Source of the DNA: Eutrophocola sp965662685
GTDB taxonomy: Bacteria > Pseudomonadota > Gammaproteobacteria > Pseudomonadales > Pseudohongiellaceae
Length of the DNA stretch: 64,000 nucleotides
Direction of reading: 5' to 3'
Assembly: GCA_965662685.1 (NCBI GenBank)
Contig: CBFIIQ010000011.1
Span: 1 to 64,000, forward strand
Positions 45,027-53,801 of this stretch are shown piece after piece. The first letter of the stretch is position 1, and the number at the start of each line of letters is the position of its first letter. The notes below the pieces were generated by a model that was not told the DNA's origin, made no database searches, and saw nothing but the letters and a program-made list of their open reading frames with translations. Both the position numbers and the translations under genes were made by a program.

Positions 45027-46490
45027 CTATTCCGGCATGCCTGTTTCAATACCGAGTGATTCCAGGTTCATGCTCACGCCATAATAATTAGCCAGTGCAA
45101 CCTGATGATCAAAATCAGCTTGCCAGCGTTTCAGTTCTGCCTGGGCAACGGCTTGCTCGCGCAGATTAAGCTGGAAAAAATCGCTGAGTCCGGTTTCAAA
45201 ACGTCTTGCTTCTGCATCGGCCAGTTGTCTTGCCGCAAGCAGTTCCAGTTCGGCGATGCTGTTCATTTCGCGGGTAGCATCCACATTGATCAGGGCTATT
45301 TCCAGTTCAGCGCGGGTCTGGTTAATAAACTGCCTGATGCGAAAATCAATACCGGTCATTCTCGACCGTGCTGCACTGGCTTTGCCGCGCGCTGCATTGG
45401 TTGCCAGTGGAATACTAAAACTGATATCAGCTACATTTTCACCGGCACGCAATGCGGTGAGGCCGCTGCCAAAATCCTTGGAATTATAAAACCTGAGGTC
45501 CACCCGGGGTTTAGCCTGGTTTTCGGCGAGTAAAACATCAAGCTGTTCCTGCTGGCGTGCAAGTCGGGTACTGGCGATCACCGGGTCAAGTTCCACGACA
45601 CGGTCAAGGATTTGATCCATATTGCTGGTATCGCCGATATTTTCCGGTGGCATCTCAAGGCCATCCTCGAAGACGGGCAACCTTGGAGAGCCATCCGCAT
45701 TCCGTAAATACACCGAGAGTTTGTAGGCCGAGGCATCGACGAGGCGCTGGGCATCCACTACCAGACCGCGGCGCTGCAGCACCGCCAGCTCATTATCCAC
45801 GCCAAGAATTTCAGCAGCGTTGCCACTTTCCACACTGCGTTGCACGGCATCGGCACGATTCTGTGCTATATCCAGTAGTTCGCTATAGTCGCCGAGCAAG
45901 TGTTCTGCCTGTAACCATTGTGCATAAGTGATATATGCATCCTGAAGGATGGAAATAATATCTCTTTGCAGATTGTAACGTTCACGCAGGATATCTACTT
46001 CAGCTTTGGCAGTACCGTAACGAAATTCATCAATGTCCCGGTCGCGCCATAATGAAAGCGAGACCCCGATTTTTGTTTCGCCATCACTGGTGGTGGCCAG
46101 ATCGTTCTCGTAGGTCGGGAAATTGCCATTGGAACGGCTATAGCCACCAAAGACACTGGCGCCAAAAGCCGGAAAACGTTTCTTGTACATGGTCTCCAGG
46201 CTGTTGCCGTCATAAAAACCACTAAGCCGGTTTTTATAAGATCCTTCAATGACTGGGTCAAAGGCCCCCTGAGCAGCTTGCAGCATTGAATCCTTGGCAC
46301 TTATTTCTGCACGGGCAGCCATAATGAGGGGGTAGTGCATTTGAACACTGTCGAATACCTCATCGATTTTTGTGGCTGCAGCCAGGTTGATATTACCGTC
46401 GTCCACTTGCGCAAGGCTGCTTGGGGGCAGCATCAGCAGTAACAGCAGCCTTGGTGCGGAGAGTATTGTTTTTAAATTTTTTAACATCAT
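45027..46490 (-). CDS. TolC-family outer-membrane channel protein
   Basis: A 487 aa outer-membrane efflux protein. Signal peptide (about residues 1-28, LLLLLMLPPSSLAQ), then two TolC-type helical/barrel repeats rich in coiled coil (for example DILRERYNLQRDIISILQDA and ELEIALINVDATREMNSIAELE). It completes a tripartite exporter with the HlyD and ABC genes upstream; its start overlaps the HlyD stop by four bases (ATGA). More related in context to type I secretion than to the RND pump at 30.6-35 kb, which lacks its own channel and might share it. Confidence 0.85.
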   Translation of the reverse strand: MMLKNLKTILSAPRLLLLLMLPPSSLAQVDDGNINLAAATKIDEVFDSVQMHYPLIMAARAEISAKDSMLQAAQGAFDPVIEGSYKNRLSGFYDGNSLETMYKKRFPAFGASVFGGYSRSNGNFPTYENDLATTSDGETKIGVSLSLWRDRDIDEFRYGTAKAEVDILRERYNLQRDIISILQDAYITYAQWLQAEHLLGDYSELLDIAQNRADAVQRSVESGNAAEILGVDNELAVLQRRGLVVDAQRLVDASAYKLSVYLRNADGSPRLPVFEDGLEMPPENIGDTSNMDQILDRVVELDPVIASTRLARQQEQLDVLLAENQAKPRVDLRFYNSKDFGSGLTALRAGENVADISFSIPLATNAARGKASAARSRMTGIDFRIRQFINQTRAELEIALINVDATREMNSIAELELLAARQLADAEARRFETGLSDFFQLNLREQAVAQAELKRWQADFDHQVALANYYGVSMNLESLGIETGMPE

Positions 46491-47608
46491 TCGCTTGAAT
46501 TAATTGCGTTATTAACCGGGGGAAAATTATTTAACAGGCGCCAGAATTCAAAGCCGAGAGAGACCGTATCCAGCAGAATCCAGCCACGGACATTGGCACC
46601 TAATCGAATATAGCTTTCTGGTGGCCAGGTACAATCGATCATGTTCTTGCCGAAGTCGGGGCCATCACTGGCAAGACAGTCATGGGCAGTGCGCGACTCT
46701 TTCACCAGTACGCGGAAAGTCCCGTTTGCTCGGGCGCTGGGTTCGACAAAGACCACTTCACCGGGAAAGGTGCCTATAGCATGGTTGGGAATGCCACTAA
46801 ACTGGAAAGCCGGCCAACCCTCAAATTCAAGACGGACCTGCCGGCCTGGTGTCACCAGACCAATATCCCGGCCATCAATATATATTTCAGCCGCACGTTC
46901 TGCATTGGCCGGCATAAAGGTCGCCAGTGGCGCGCCAGCGCTGACAATAGTCGCCAGGTCACCGGCTTCCACATGAATAATAGTGCCGTCTCTGGGGGCG
47001 GTGATGAGTTGGCTTCCCTGGCGTGAGAGGTTTGTTTTTGCTGCATTCAGGCTGGCTGCCGCATCCTGCTCGCTGGCCCGTAATTCCTGAACCTTGATGC
47101 GGGCCTGTTCATATTCATAGCGCGATGCCAGGCCTTCATTAAACAGGGTTTCCTTTCTTTCATAATCAATTAGTGCGGTAGTCACGGCTTCGCTGGTCGC
47201 TTCATATTTAAGCTCAGCGGCCGCTAACTGAGCCTCGAGCCGGGACACCAGATTAATGTCGACATCCTGGATCAGCACGATAGGATCGCCTTCCTTAACA
47301 GCATTGCCATCGTTTACATACCATTGGGCGATGCGACCGGCAACAACCGCATTAATCGACTGCACACGATCACGCGGGTTCATTGTGGTGACTACCCCAA
47401 GGCCCGAGGTGGTTTGTACCCACGGGGTATAGGTCAGGGTCAGTGCGCTTAATATCAAGCCAGTGATAAGAGTCCAGGCAATAACGCGCAAGGGAACCGG
47501 TGTTCTGATGCGGTTCAGGCATGACAAATGGCCCAGGTATTTTGAATCCAGAGATTTTGGAAAAGTAAATTTCTGGGGCTGTATATTTGTGTGCTTGCTA
47601 TCACTCAT
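46487..47608 (-). CDS. HlyD-family membrane fusion (adaptor) protein
   Basis: A 373 aa adaptor. One N-terminal transmembrane helix (about residues 42-62, VIAWTLITGLILSALTL), lipoyl halves (NAVVAGRIAQWYVNDGNAVKEG and LITAPRDGTIIHVEAGD) around a coiled-coil hairpin (about 120-190), then a beta-barrel region. It connects the ABC protein to the TolC-like channel. It starts three bases after the ABC stop and overlaps the TolC gene, so the three are one operon. Confidence 0.85.
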   Translation of the reverse strand: MSDSKHTNIQPQKFTFPKSLDSKYLGHLSCLNRIRTPVPLRVIAWTLITGLILSALTLTYTPWVQTTSGLGVVTTMNPRDRVQSINAVVAGRIAQWYVNDGNAVKEGDPIVLIQDVDINLVSRLEAQLAAAELKYEATSEAVTTALIDYERKETLFNEGLASRYEYEQARIKVQELRASEQDAAASLNAAKTNLSRQGSQLITAPRDGTIIHVEAGDLATIVSAGAPLATFMPANAERAAEIYIDGRDIGLVTPGRQVRLEFEGWPAFQFSGIPNHAIGTFPGEVVFVEPSARANGTFRVLVKESRTAHDCLASDGPDFGKNMIDCTWPPESYIRLGANVRGWILLDTVSLGFEFWRLLNNFPPVNNAINSSE

Positions 47609-47611
47609 AAT

Positions 47612-49267
47612 TTAGCTCCCTGATTCCAGATCAAGTGTGCGAGTAAACAGTGAAATATCATCACGCCGCGTAAAATACACCACTGTCGTATTAATGGTTT
47701 GCAGATACTTAATATAGTTCTCCAGAATATCGTTGTTGACCAGATCAACAATTTGATCAAGCACCACAACAGCCGGGTCAGCCAGAGTGACTGCTGCCAG
47801 CTTCAGCCGCAAGCACTGCTCCAGGCTCATTGGCCAGCCGTCGGCACTGACCATGGTATCCATTCCGGCAGGAAATTTATCTATCAAGGCATCCAGTCCA
47901 ACCAACTCCAGGGCGTTGCGAATTTTAAATTGCTGCGCCTCCGGATTTGAAAACATCAGGTAATGACGAATGCTGCCTGGAATTACAGTGGCTCGATCTA
48001 CTACCTTGATGTCCTTACGTAATTCAAATGGGTTAAGTTCATGGGTGGACATATTGCCGTAATAGACCTCACCACGAATCGGAAAGATATTGCCGATAAT
48101 GGAGCTTTTGAACAGGTCTCTCAAACGCTGGCTTTCACTCCAGCTGCGCAGAATTTCGCCAGGAGTAACGACTATATCCAGGGTCACCATATCCTGCGTT
48201 TTATTATCACCATAACCGGCACTGTCGAATTTAATTTCGCGGGTTTGCTGGTGCAAATGATTGTCGTCAACGATGGTGATTGATTCCTGGGAAAGTTGTT
48301 CGAAGCGACTGATTTCCTCAACAGCGGCACAGATGTCATAAAAATATCCCAAATAGCCTGCCAGTTGCGGTAGACCTGCAAAGATAGCCATCATGATCAA
48401 TTCTGCGGCCACTAGTTGACCCAGGGTAAGTTCTCCCTGTATTACCAGCCAGCCGCCCATACCAAGAAAGGCTGCACTGGCCAGCGCATTGATAAAGAGA
48501 AAGCTGAGGAGTTGCTTGTAGGTATAGGCAAAATGTTTTTCCTGCTCATCCACATGATGGTTTATCACTTCGTTAAATTCACCCAGGATGTACTCAATAT
48601 TACCGGTCGCCTTGAAGTCACGCAGGCTGATACTCAGGGTTTGCAGCCAGTCTGCCGTTTGATACTTGGCTTCTGACAGCAGAAAACCGGTTTGAATAGC
48701 TTTCCAGCCCCACAGTTTCCAGACAATAAGAAGCAGAAACACCAGAACCATGGCGAACAGGAAAAAATACAAATGATAAAGAGAGACGACAATAAAGCCG
48801 ATGATGGCCTGAAGAACCAGTGAAAACCCGTTGGTAATTATATTGGGGACATTTTTCTTCAGGGTCATGATGTCAAAAAAGCGGTTGAAAAGCGCCAGGC
48901 GTTTTCTCTCATCGGTGCCGGATTCCCTCGCAGCAACAGCGCTAAGGGCCATTTCCGAGGCGACGCGAATAAAAATCCTGCGATTAAACAGTTCCATGAT
49001 GTAGGCGCGAAAGGCATAGAGAATGCCTGAAAACAGCAGTAATCCGAATAACAATAATGAAATCACTACAATGGCCCTGACCAGACCAATATTGGCAATA
49101 GTGTCAATTAGGGTCTGCACGGAAATAGGAATGGCCAGAGTCAGAAGACTGAGAGCCAGGCTGTAGATTACTACCAGCTTGTAAAAGCGCTGTTCCGGGC
49201 CAAGCAAACGAAAAAACATGGCCCTGAATTCTGATGGGCCAGGCAGGGAATGGTCATGGGAACTCAT
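47612..49267 (-). CDS. ABC exporter-like protein with degenerate nucleotide-binding domain
   Basis: A 551 aa type I secretion-like ABC protein: six-helix transmembrane domain (residues about 25-320) and a C-terminal NBD-shaped domain (about 350-545). The NBD has lost its catalytic motifs. After PGEI the Walker A region reads LRSWSESQRLRDLFKSS with no GxGKS/T. The LSGGQ signature is MSLEQ, Walker B ends VVVLDQ instead of DE, and the switch His region reads VVYFTRRDD. The fold-level pattern (RGEVYYGN, ELRKDIKVVDR, PGSIRHYL) is kept. It cannot be expected to hydrolyse ATP in the normal way. No C39 peptidase domain is present. AAAGGAG precedes the ATG. Energy source and substrate are unknown. Confidence 0.85.
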   Translation of the reverse strand: MSSHDHSLPGPSEFRAMFFRLLGPEQRFYKLVVIYSLALSLLTLAIPISVQTLIDTIANIGLVRAIVVISLLLFGLLLFSGILYAFRAYIMELFNRRIFIRVASEMALSAVAARESGTDERKRLALFNRFFDIMTLKKNVPNIITNGFSLVLQAIIGFIVVSLYHLYFFLFAMVLVFLLLIVWKLWGWKAIQTGFLLSEAKYQTADWLQTLSISLRDFKATGNIEYILGEFNEVINHHVDEQEKHFAYTYKQLLSFLFINALASAAFLGMGGWLVIQGELTLGQLVAAELIMMAIFAGLPQLAGYLGYFYDICAAVEEISRFEQLSQESITIVDDNHLHQQTREIKFDSAGYGDNKTQDMVTLDIVVTPGEILRSWSESQRLRDLFKSSIIGNIFPIRGEVYYGNMSTHELNPFELRKDIKVVDRATVIPGSIRHYLMFSNPEAQQFKIRNALELVGLDALIDKFPAGMDTMVSADGWPMSLEQCLRLKLAAVTLADPAVVVLDQIVDLVNNDILENYIKYLQTINTTVVYFTRRDDISLFTRTLDLESGS

Positions 49268-49300
49268 TAATCCAACTCCTTTAATGCAAAAACAGGCGGC

Positions 49301-49335
49301 ACTATAGTGAGAATCATTTTAGTATTAAAATGATT
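49301..49335 (-). promoter_or_regulatory. Promoter with AT-rich palindromic operator for the ABC/HlyD/TolC operon
   Basis: AATCATTTTA (49312-49321) and TAAAATGATT (49326-49335) are perfect inverted repeats with a four-base spacer. On the minus strand a -10 candidate TATAGT (49306-49301) follows directly, so the palindrome covers the -10/-35 spacer and the -35 zone. The TGAGAATCATTTT part partly resembles a Fur box. No T-run follows, so it is not a holC terminator. Confidence 0.5.
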
Positions 49336-49427
49336 TTATGATAGGTTTATCCTTTCATCATTTTTTACCATTCACAGGCAGAGGCAGGCTTTGTTTGGAG
49401 AACGAATATTATCAGGGTGAAAAAACC

Positions 49428-49865
49428 TTAAAGAGCATGGTGCTTGAGATCAAAGCCTTTTGTTTTATAGATATTCCAGTGCTCGCGTAATTTGCTTTTT
49501 GCGGCTTCCTGGTTGGGAACGATTTCAGCGATTCGCTCAAACTGATCATGAAACGCCGGAATTTCCTCACTCAGGTTTATCAGCAGGGTAGCACTGATAC
49601 TGCAAGATGCCCCAAAGCCTATAAATACAGGGATTTCCTCATCCGCATCAAGGTCTTCATCGAGGCCGACAATGGCGTGGGGAATAAAGCTTTCCGGCTT
49701 GAAACTCCAGAGTAAATCGTCCATATCCTGGGCAGCTTTTTCCGAGCCGGTGTGGATATAAATCTTCATCCCCTGACTCATGGCTTTTTCGCACAGACGA
49801 CAGGCAAAAACCATCCGGTCTTCCTGTGCGGGTTGCTGAATAAGGTAAAAATCGACCTGGGTCAT
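49428..49865 (-). CDS. holC: DNA polymerase III subunit chi
   Basis: A 145 aa clamp-loader accessory protein that links the Pol III holoenzyme to SSB. The segment ACRLCEKAMSQGMKIYIHTGS, the DDLLWSFKPESFIPH block and the terminal EHWNIYKTKGFDLKHH are typical of HolC. Encoded 45 bases after pepA on the same strand, the normal gammaproteobacterial arrangement. Confidence 0.9.
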   Translation of the reverse strand: MTQVDFYLIQQPAQEDRMVFACRLCEKAMSQGMKIYIHTGSEKAAQDMDDLLWSFKPESFIPHAIVGLDEDLDADEEIPVFIGFGASCSISATLLINLSEEIPAFHDQFERIAEIVPNQEAAKSKLREHWNIYKTKGFDLKHHAL

Positions 49866-49910
49866 GGGCTCTGTCTGTTAACTTTGCAAAAATCCATAGG
49901 CACTGAAAAA

Positions 49911-51392
49911 TCAGTTATTCAGCAGGTACTCTACCAGTAGGGGGACCGGGCGACCGGTAGCGCCCTTGTCTTTGCCTTGTAGCCAGGCCGTGCCAGCGAT
50001 ATCCAGATGAGCCCAGGGATATTTCCTGGTAAATCGGGACAGGAAGCAGGCAGCCGTAATGCTGCCGGCCTTGGGGCCACCGATATTGGCAATATCAGCA
50101 AAATTGCTGTCCAGCTGGGATTGGTATTCATCCCAGATTGGCAGGCGCCATACCGGGTCATTGATGTCGAGCCCGGTTTGGTAAAGTTTTTCAGCCAATT
50201 CATCATTGTTACTCATCACGCCACTGACTACAGAGCCAAGGGCAACAATGACAGCGCCGGTAAGGGTGGCGATATCGATAACAGATTTGGGTTTATACCT
50301 TTCCACATAGGTCAGGGCATCGCACAATACCAGTCTGCCTTCGGCATCCGTATTGAGTACTTCGATAGTCTGGCCAGACATGCTGGTGACGATGTCACCC
50401 GGTTTGGTGGCACGGCCACTGGGCATGTTTTCAGCACTGGCGATAACGCCAATAACATTAATCTTCGGTTTCAGGGCGCAGAGCGCGGCCATGGTACCGA
50501 GTACGCTGGCTGCACCACACATATCAAATTTCATTTCATCCATGCCAGCGCCGGGTTTCAGGCTGATGCCACCAGTATCAAAAGTAATGCCTTTGCCGAC
50601 GATCACATTGGGTCTGATTTTTTCGCTGGCACCGTTATATTCCATGATGATCAGGGCGGAGTTTTCATCGCTGCCATTGCCGACAGAAAGCAGGGAACCC
50701 ATGCCAAGTCGACGCATCTGGGCTTCGGACAAAACCTTGGTTTTTAACAGTTTGTTGCGCTTGGCAAGCAGCTGAGCCTGTTCGCCCAAGAAAGTAGGGG
50801 TACAGATATTGCCGGGCAGATTGCCCATTTCACGAGTCAATGCCATACCGGCGGCGACCGCAGAACCGGTATCAAGTGATTTTCTGAGTTTCGTGCGCTG
50901 GGTTTTGTCCACCAGATACAGGTCAACTTTCTTCAGTTCGTGCTTGCTGCCTTTCTTGGACTTGGTCTGGGTATAACGATAGACACTATTCTGCAGGATT
51001 TGGGCGAGCATTTGCCCGCACCTTTCGGTAGCAGCATTCTTTACTGGCAGATTAATCAGGGTATCCAGCGCATCGGTCAGGGCATATTTCTTCAGTCCCT
51101 GTGCAACGCTGTTACCAATCTTGATAAATTTCTTAAGATCAAGTTCGCCTTTTTTGCCCAGACCTACCAGTAGCAATCTTTTCGCCCGCACACCTTCCGG
51201 ATTGTGAATAAGCAGGGTTTGTCCGAGAGTGCCACTAATATCACCTGCTTCTATGATATTGCCGAGAGCTCTGCGAGTCAGTTTATTCACTTCGGCAGTC
51301 ACTTCAGGTAAGGCCTTGTTCTGATAAACACCAAGGATCATGCAGGAAGTAGTAATGTTCTGGAGTGCAGCAGTCTTGATTGTGAAATTCAT
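49911..51392 (-). CDS. pepA: Leucyl aminopeptidase (cytosol aminopeptidase PepA)
   Basis: M17 metallo-aminopeptidase, 493 aa, which removes N-terminal residues from peptides in the cytoplasm. In E. coli PepA also binds DNA in Xer recombination. The two-metal site motifs are GKGITFDTGGISLKP at 267-281 and the signature NTDAEGRL at 347-354. Divergent from lptF across 178 bases, as in most relatives; shared promoters should lie there. Confidence 0.96.
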   Translation of the reverse strand: MNFTIKTAALQNITTSCMILGVYQNKALPEVTAEVNKLTRRALGNIIEAGDISGTLGQTLLIHNPEGVRAKRLLLVGLGKKGELDLKKFIKIGNSVAQGLKKYALTDALDTLINLPVKNAATERCGQMLAQILQNSVYRYTQTKSKKGSKHELKKVDLYLVDKTQRTKLRKSLDTGSAVAAGMALTREMGNLPGNICTPTFLGEQAQLLAKRNKLLKTKVLSEAQMRRLGMGSLLSVGNGSDENSALIIMEYNGASEKIRPNVIVGKGITFDTGGISLKPGAGMDEMKFDMCGAASVLGTMAALCALKPKINVIGVIASAENMPSGRATKPGDIVTSMSGQTIEVLNTDAEGRLVLCDALTYVERYKPKSVIDIATLTGAVIVALGSVVSGVMSNNDELAEKLYQTGLDINDPVWRLPIWDEYQSQLDSNFADIANIGGPKAGSITAACFLSRFTRKYPWAHLDIAGTAWLQGKDKGATGRPVPLLVEYLLNN

Positions 51393-51570
51393 AAATGTTC
51401 CGTGTTTTAAAAATAGGAGGAATGCGCCAAAACCAAAATTTTACTCCGGCCACTGCTATATATCAAAAAGCGGTGATCTGATGGTAAAAAGAGGTTAGCC
51501 GTTTCGATTAGTGTCCAGACCGGTAATCATACAGGTGGCTGAGCCCGAAGCGATACTCTAGAATCAACTT

Positions 51571-52644
51571 ATGATTATTTCACGCTATCTGACACGTCAG
51601 ATTCTCCAGGTAACCGCAGCAACCACGTTCATATTGCTGGCTGTCGTTGTGTTGGGACGATTTCTCAAATATCTCGCCCAGGCATCCCAGGGAGAAATAG
51701 ATCCGGCAATACTGGCCTTGCTGATGTCCTACCGCATTCCGGAGTTTATCCAGCTTATTCTGCCATTATCGCTGTTGTTGAGTATCCTGCTGGCCTATGG
51801 GCGCATGTATGCTGATAACGAGATGACTGTGCTCTCTGCCTGCGGTCTGAGCAGGCGTCGTTTATTGGGGATGACCTATATATCGTCTTCATTGGTAGCG
51901 CTCACTGTTGCCTTGCTTTCGTTCATGCTCACGCCAATGGGACTGGTCAATACGGACAAATTACTGGAAGCGCAAAAAGAATTGAATGAATTCGATGTCA
52001 TGGTGCCAGGTCTTTTTCAGAATATTTCCCGGGGACAGCGCACTACCTATACCGAAGACATCGTTGATGAGCGCATGCAAAATGTGTTCATGCATGAGAG
52101 TGAAACCGGGCGCATTACCGTGGCCAACACAGCTATTCCTACTGAGGACGAAGAAGGAGGGCGCTTTGTACTTTTCACCACTGGCTCTATTTCGGAGAAA
52201 AAAGCGGATAGCAATGACATGCAGCTGACCCGGTTTGCAGAAATGGGGGTGAGGATTCCTCCACGGGAAATAAGGATTGACATTGCAGTTGCCGAACGGG
52301 CAATGACCACAAGCGCGCTTTGGAGTTCCAGCGAGGCTTCCCACACAGCTGAATTGCAATGGCGAATCTCCCTGGTGCTGATCATCCCGATACTGACGCT
52401 GATGGCGGTTCCCCTGAGTCGTGTCAGCCCGCGGCAGGGGCGCTTCGCAAAAATGGTGCCGGCGGTGTTTCTCTATATTCTGTATTTTGGGCTGCTGCTG
52501 GTGAGCAGGGATCTAACAGCGACCGGAGAAATCCCGGCGGTCCTTGGTGTTTGGTGGGTGCATATACTTTTTCTGTGTTTGGGGTGGTTATTATTTACAG
52601 GAAAGTTGAGTGAATTGAAGCTGCCTGGATTTACAACCCGATGA
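51571..52644 (+). CDS. lptF: LPS export ABC transporter permease LptF
   Basis: A 357 aa inner-membrane permease of LptB2FG, which extracts lipopolysaccharide for transport to the outer membrane. N-terminal helices (about residues 12-32, 50-80, 100-125), a periplasmic beta-jellyroll (about 135-260) and three C-terminal helices. MIISRYLTRQILQVT and the VLSACGLSRRRL coupling helix are typical. lptG overlaps its end by four bases (ATGA). Confidence 0.95.
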   Translation: MIISRYLTRQILQVTAATTFILLAVVVLGRFLKYLAQASQGEIDPAILALLMSYRIPEFIQLILPLSLLLSILLAYGRMYADNEMTVLSACGLSRRRLLGMTYISSSLVALTVALLSFMLTPMGLVNTDKLLEAQKELNEFDVMVPGLFQNISRGQRTTYTEDIVDERMQNVFMHESETGRITVANTAIPTEDEEGGRFVLFTTGSISEKKADSNDMQLTRFAEMGVRIPPREIRIDIAVAERAMTTSALWSSSEASHTAELQWRISLVLIIPILTLMAVPLSRVSPRQGRFAKMVPAVFLYILYFGLLLVSRDLTATGEIPAVLGVWWVHILFLCLGWLLFTGKLSELKLPGFTTR

Positions 52645-53720
52645 TTAAAATAGACCGTTATATTCAAAATCAGGTGCTGCTAGCCATGCTGGTAGTCCTG
52701 TTTGTGCTGGCCGGGCTTGACCTGGTATTTGCTCTGGTGGATGAGATTGGTGAAACCGATGTAAATTATTCCACTGGTGATGCTGTTCGTTATGTTTTGT
52801 ATATTTTTCCTCGCCATATCTATGAGCTGTTGCCTATGACTGCATTGATTGGTTCTCTTGTTGGTCTTGGCATCCTCGCTTCTGCCAATGAACTGGTAAT
52901 TTTGCAGGCTTCCGGAATAAAAGTTTTGCGTATTGTCTGGGCGGTGATGAGGCCGGCCATTATTATTATGGCAACCGGTTTATTGTTGGGTGAATTTGTC
53001 GCCCCCAGGCTGGAATTGCAGGGCGAGCTTGATCGGGCACTGGCGCGCGGAGAACAGGTTGCTCTTTCCCGTTATGGACACTGGCAAAGAGACAGTAATG
53101 AATTTATGCATTTTAATGCCATTGATCCGGATGGGGTGCTGCATGGCATCAGTATTTATTCCTTTAGCGAGGAGCAAAGCCTGACCTCACTAGTGAACGC
53201 CGAAAGTGCGCGCTTTCAGGATGAATCAGGTGGCTACTGGTTGTTGGATAATGGTACAGAAATTAATTACAGCACTACTCAGGGCGAGCCTGGTTCACAG
53301 GTCGACGTGTTTGCAGAGAAGGTCTGGGATGTAAATCTAAACCCCGATCTTTTGAAGGTGCTGATCATTGATCCGGATAAAATGTCCATATCAGATCTTT
53401 ACCGCTATGCTCGCCGTTTTGAAAACCAGGGTCAGGATGGCAGTGCTTACTTTCTCTCGTTTTGGAAAAAGGTAATGCAACCTCTGACTACTGCCGCATT
53501 AGTGATTGTTGCGGTTTCATTTATTTTTGGCCCGTTACGCTCTGCGACCATGGGTTCGAAGGTGTTCACCGCAATCTGTTTTGGTATTGTTTTTTACCTG
53601 ATACAGAATCTGCTCAGTACAGTGAGTCTGGTATATCAGCTAAACCCTTTGCTTGCGGTTACCTGCCCGATTATTTTTTGTCTTTTGCTGGGTGCAGCTT
53701 TGCTCAGGCGAGCGAGCTGA
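52641..53720 (+). CDS. lptG: LPS export ABC transporter permease LptG
   Basis: Partner permease, 359 aa, same architecture as LptF: helices, periplasmic jellyroll, helices. The coupling-helix region reads VILQASGIKVLRI and the C-terminus FGPLRSATMGSKVFTAI. Translationally coupled to lptF. LptB, the ATPase, is not in the window. Confidence 0.95.
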   Translation: MIKIDRYIQNQVLLAMLVVLFVLAGLDLVFALVDEIGETDVNYSTGDAVRYVLYIFPRHIYELLPMTALIGSLVGLGILASANELVILQASGIKVLRIVWAVMRPAIIIMATGLLLGEFVAPRLELQGELDRALARGEQVALSRYGHWQRDSNEFMHFNAIDPDGVLHGISIYSFSEEQSLTSLVNAESARFQDESGGYWLLDNGTEINYSTTQGEPGSQVDVFAEKVWDVNLNPDLLKVLIIDPDKMSISDLYRYARRFENQGQDGSAYFLSFWKKVMQPLTTAALVIVAVSFIFGPLRSATMGSKVFTAICFGIVFYLIQNLLSTVSLVYQLNPLLAVTCPIIFCLLLGAALLRRAS

Positions 53721-53801
53721 TAGTCTGCATTTTTTTCTTTATTTCCCGCCTGTATCAGTTATGTGCCAAGGCTGGTGTAAATAAAAAAGTCTGATCAAAC
53801 T

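Noticed and set aside
50007..50747. Plus-strand 246-codon open frame inside pepA
   Set aside because: Antisense to the conserved PepA catalytic domain and without any recognisable protein features.
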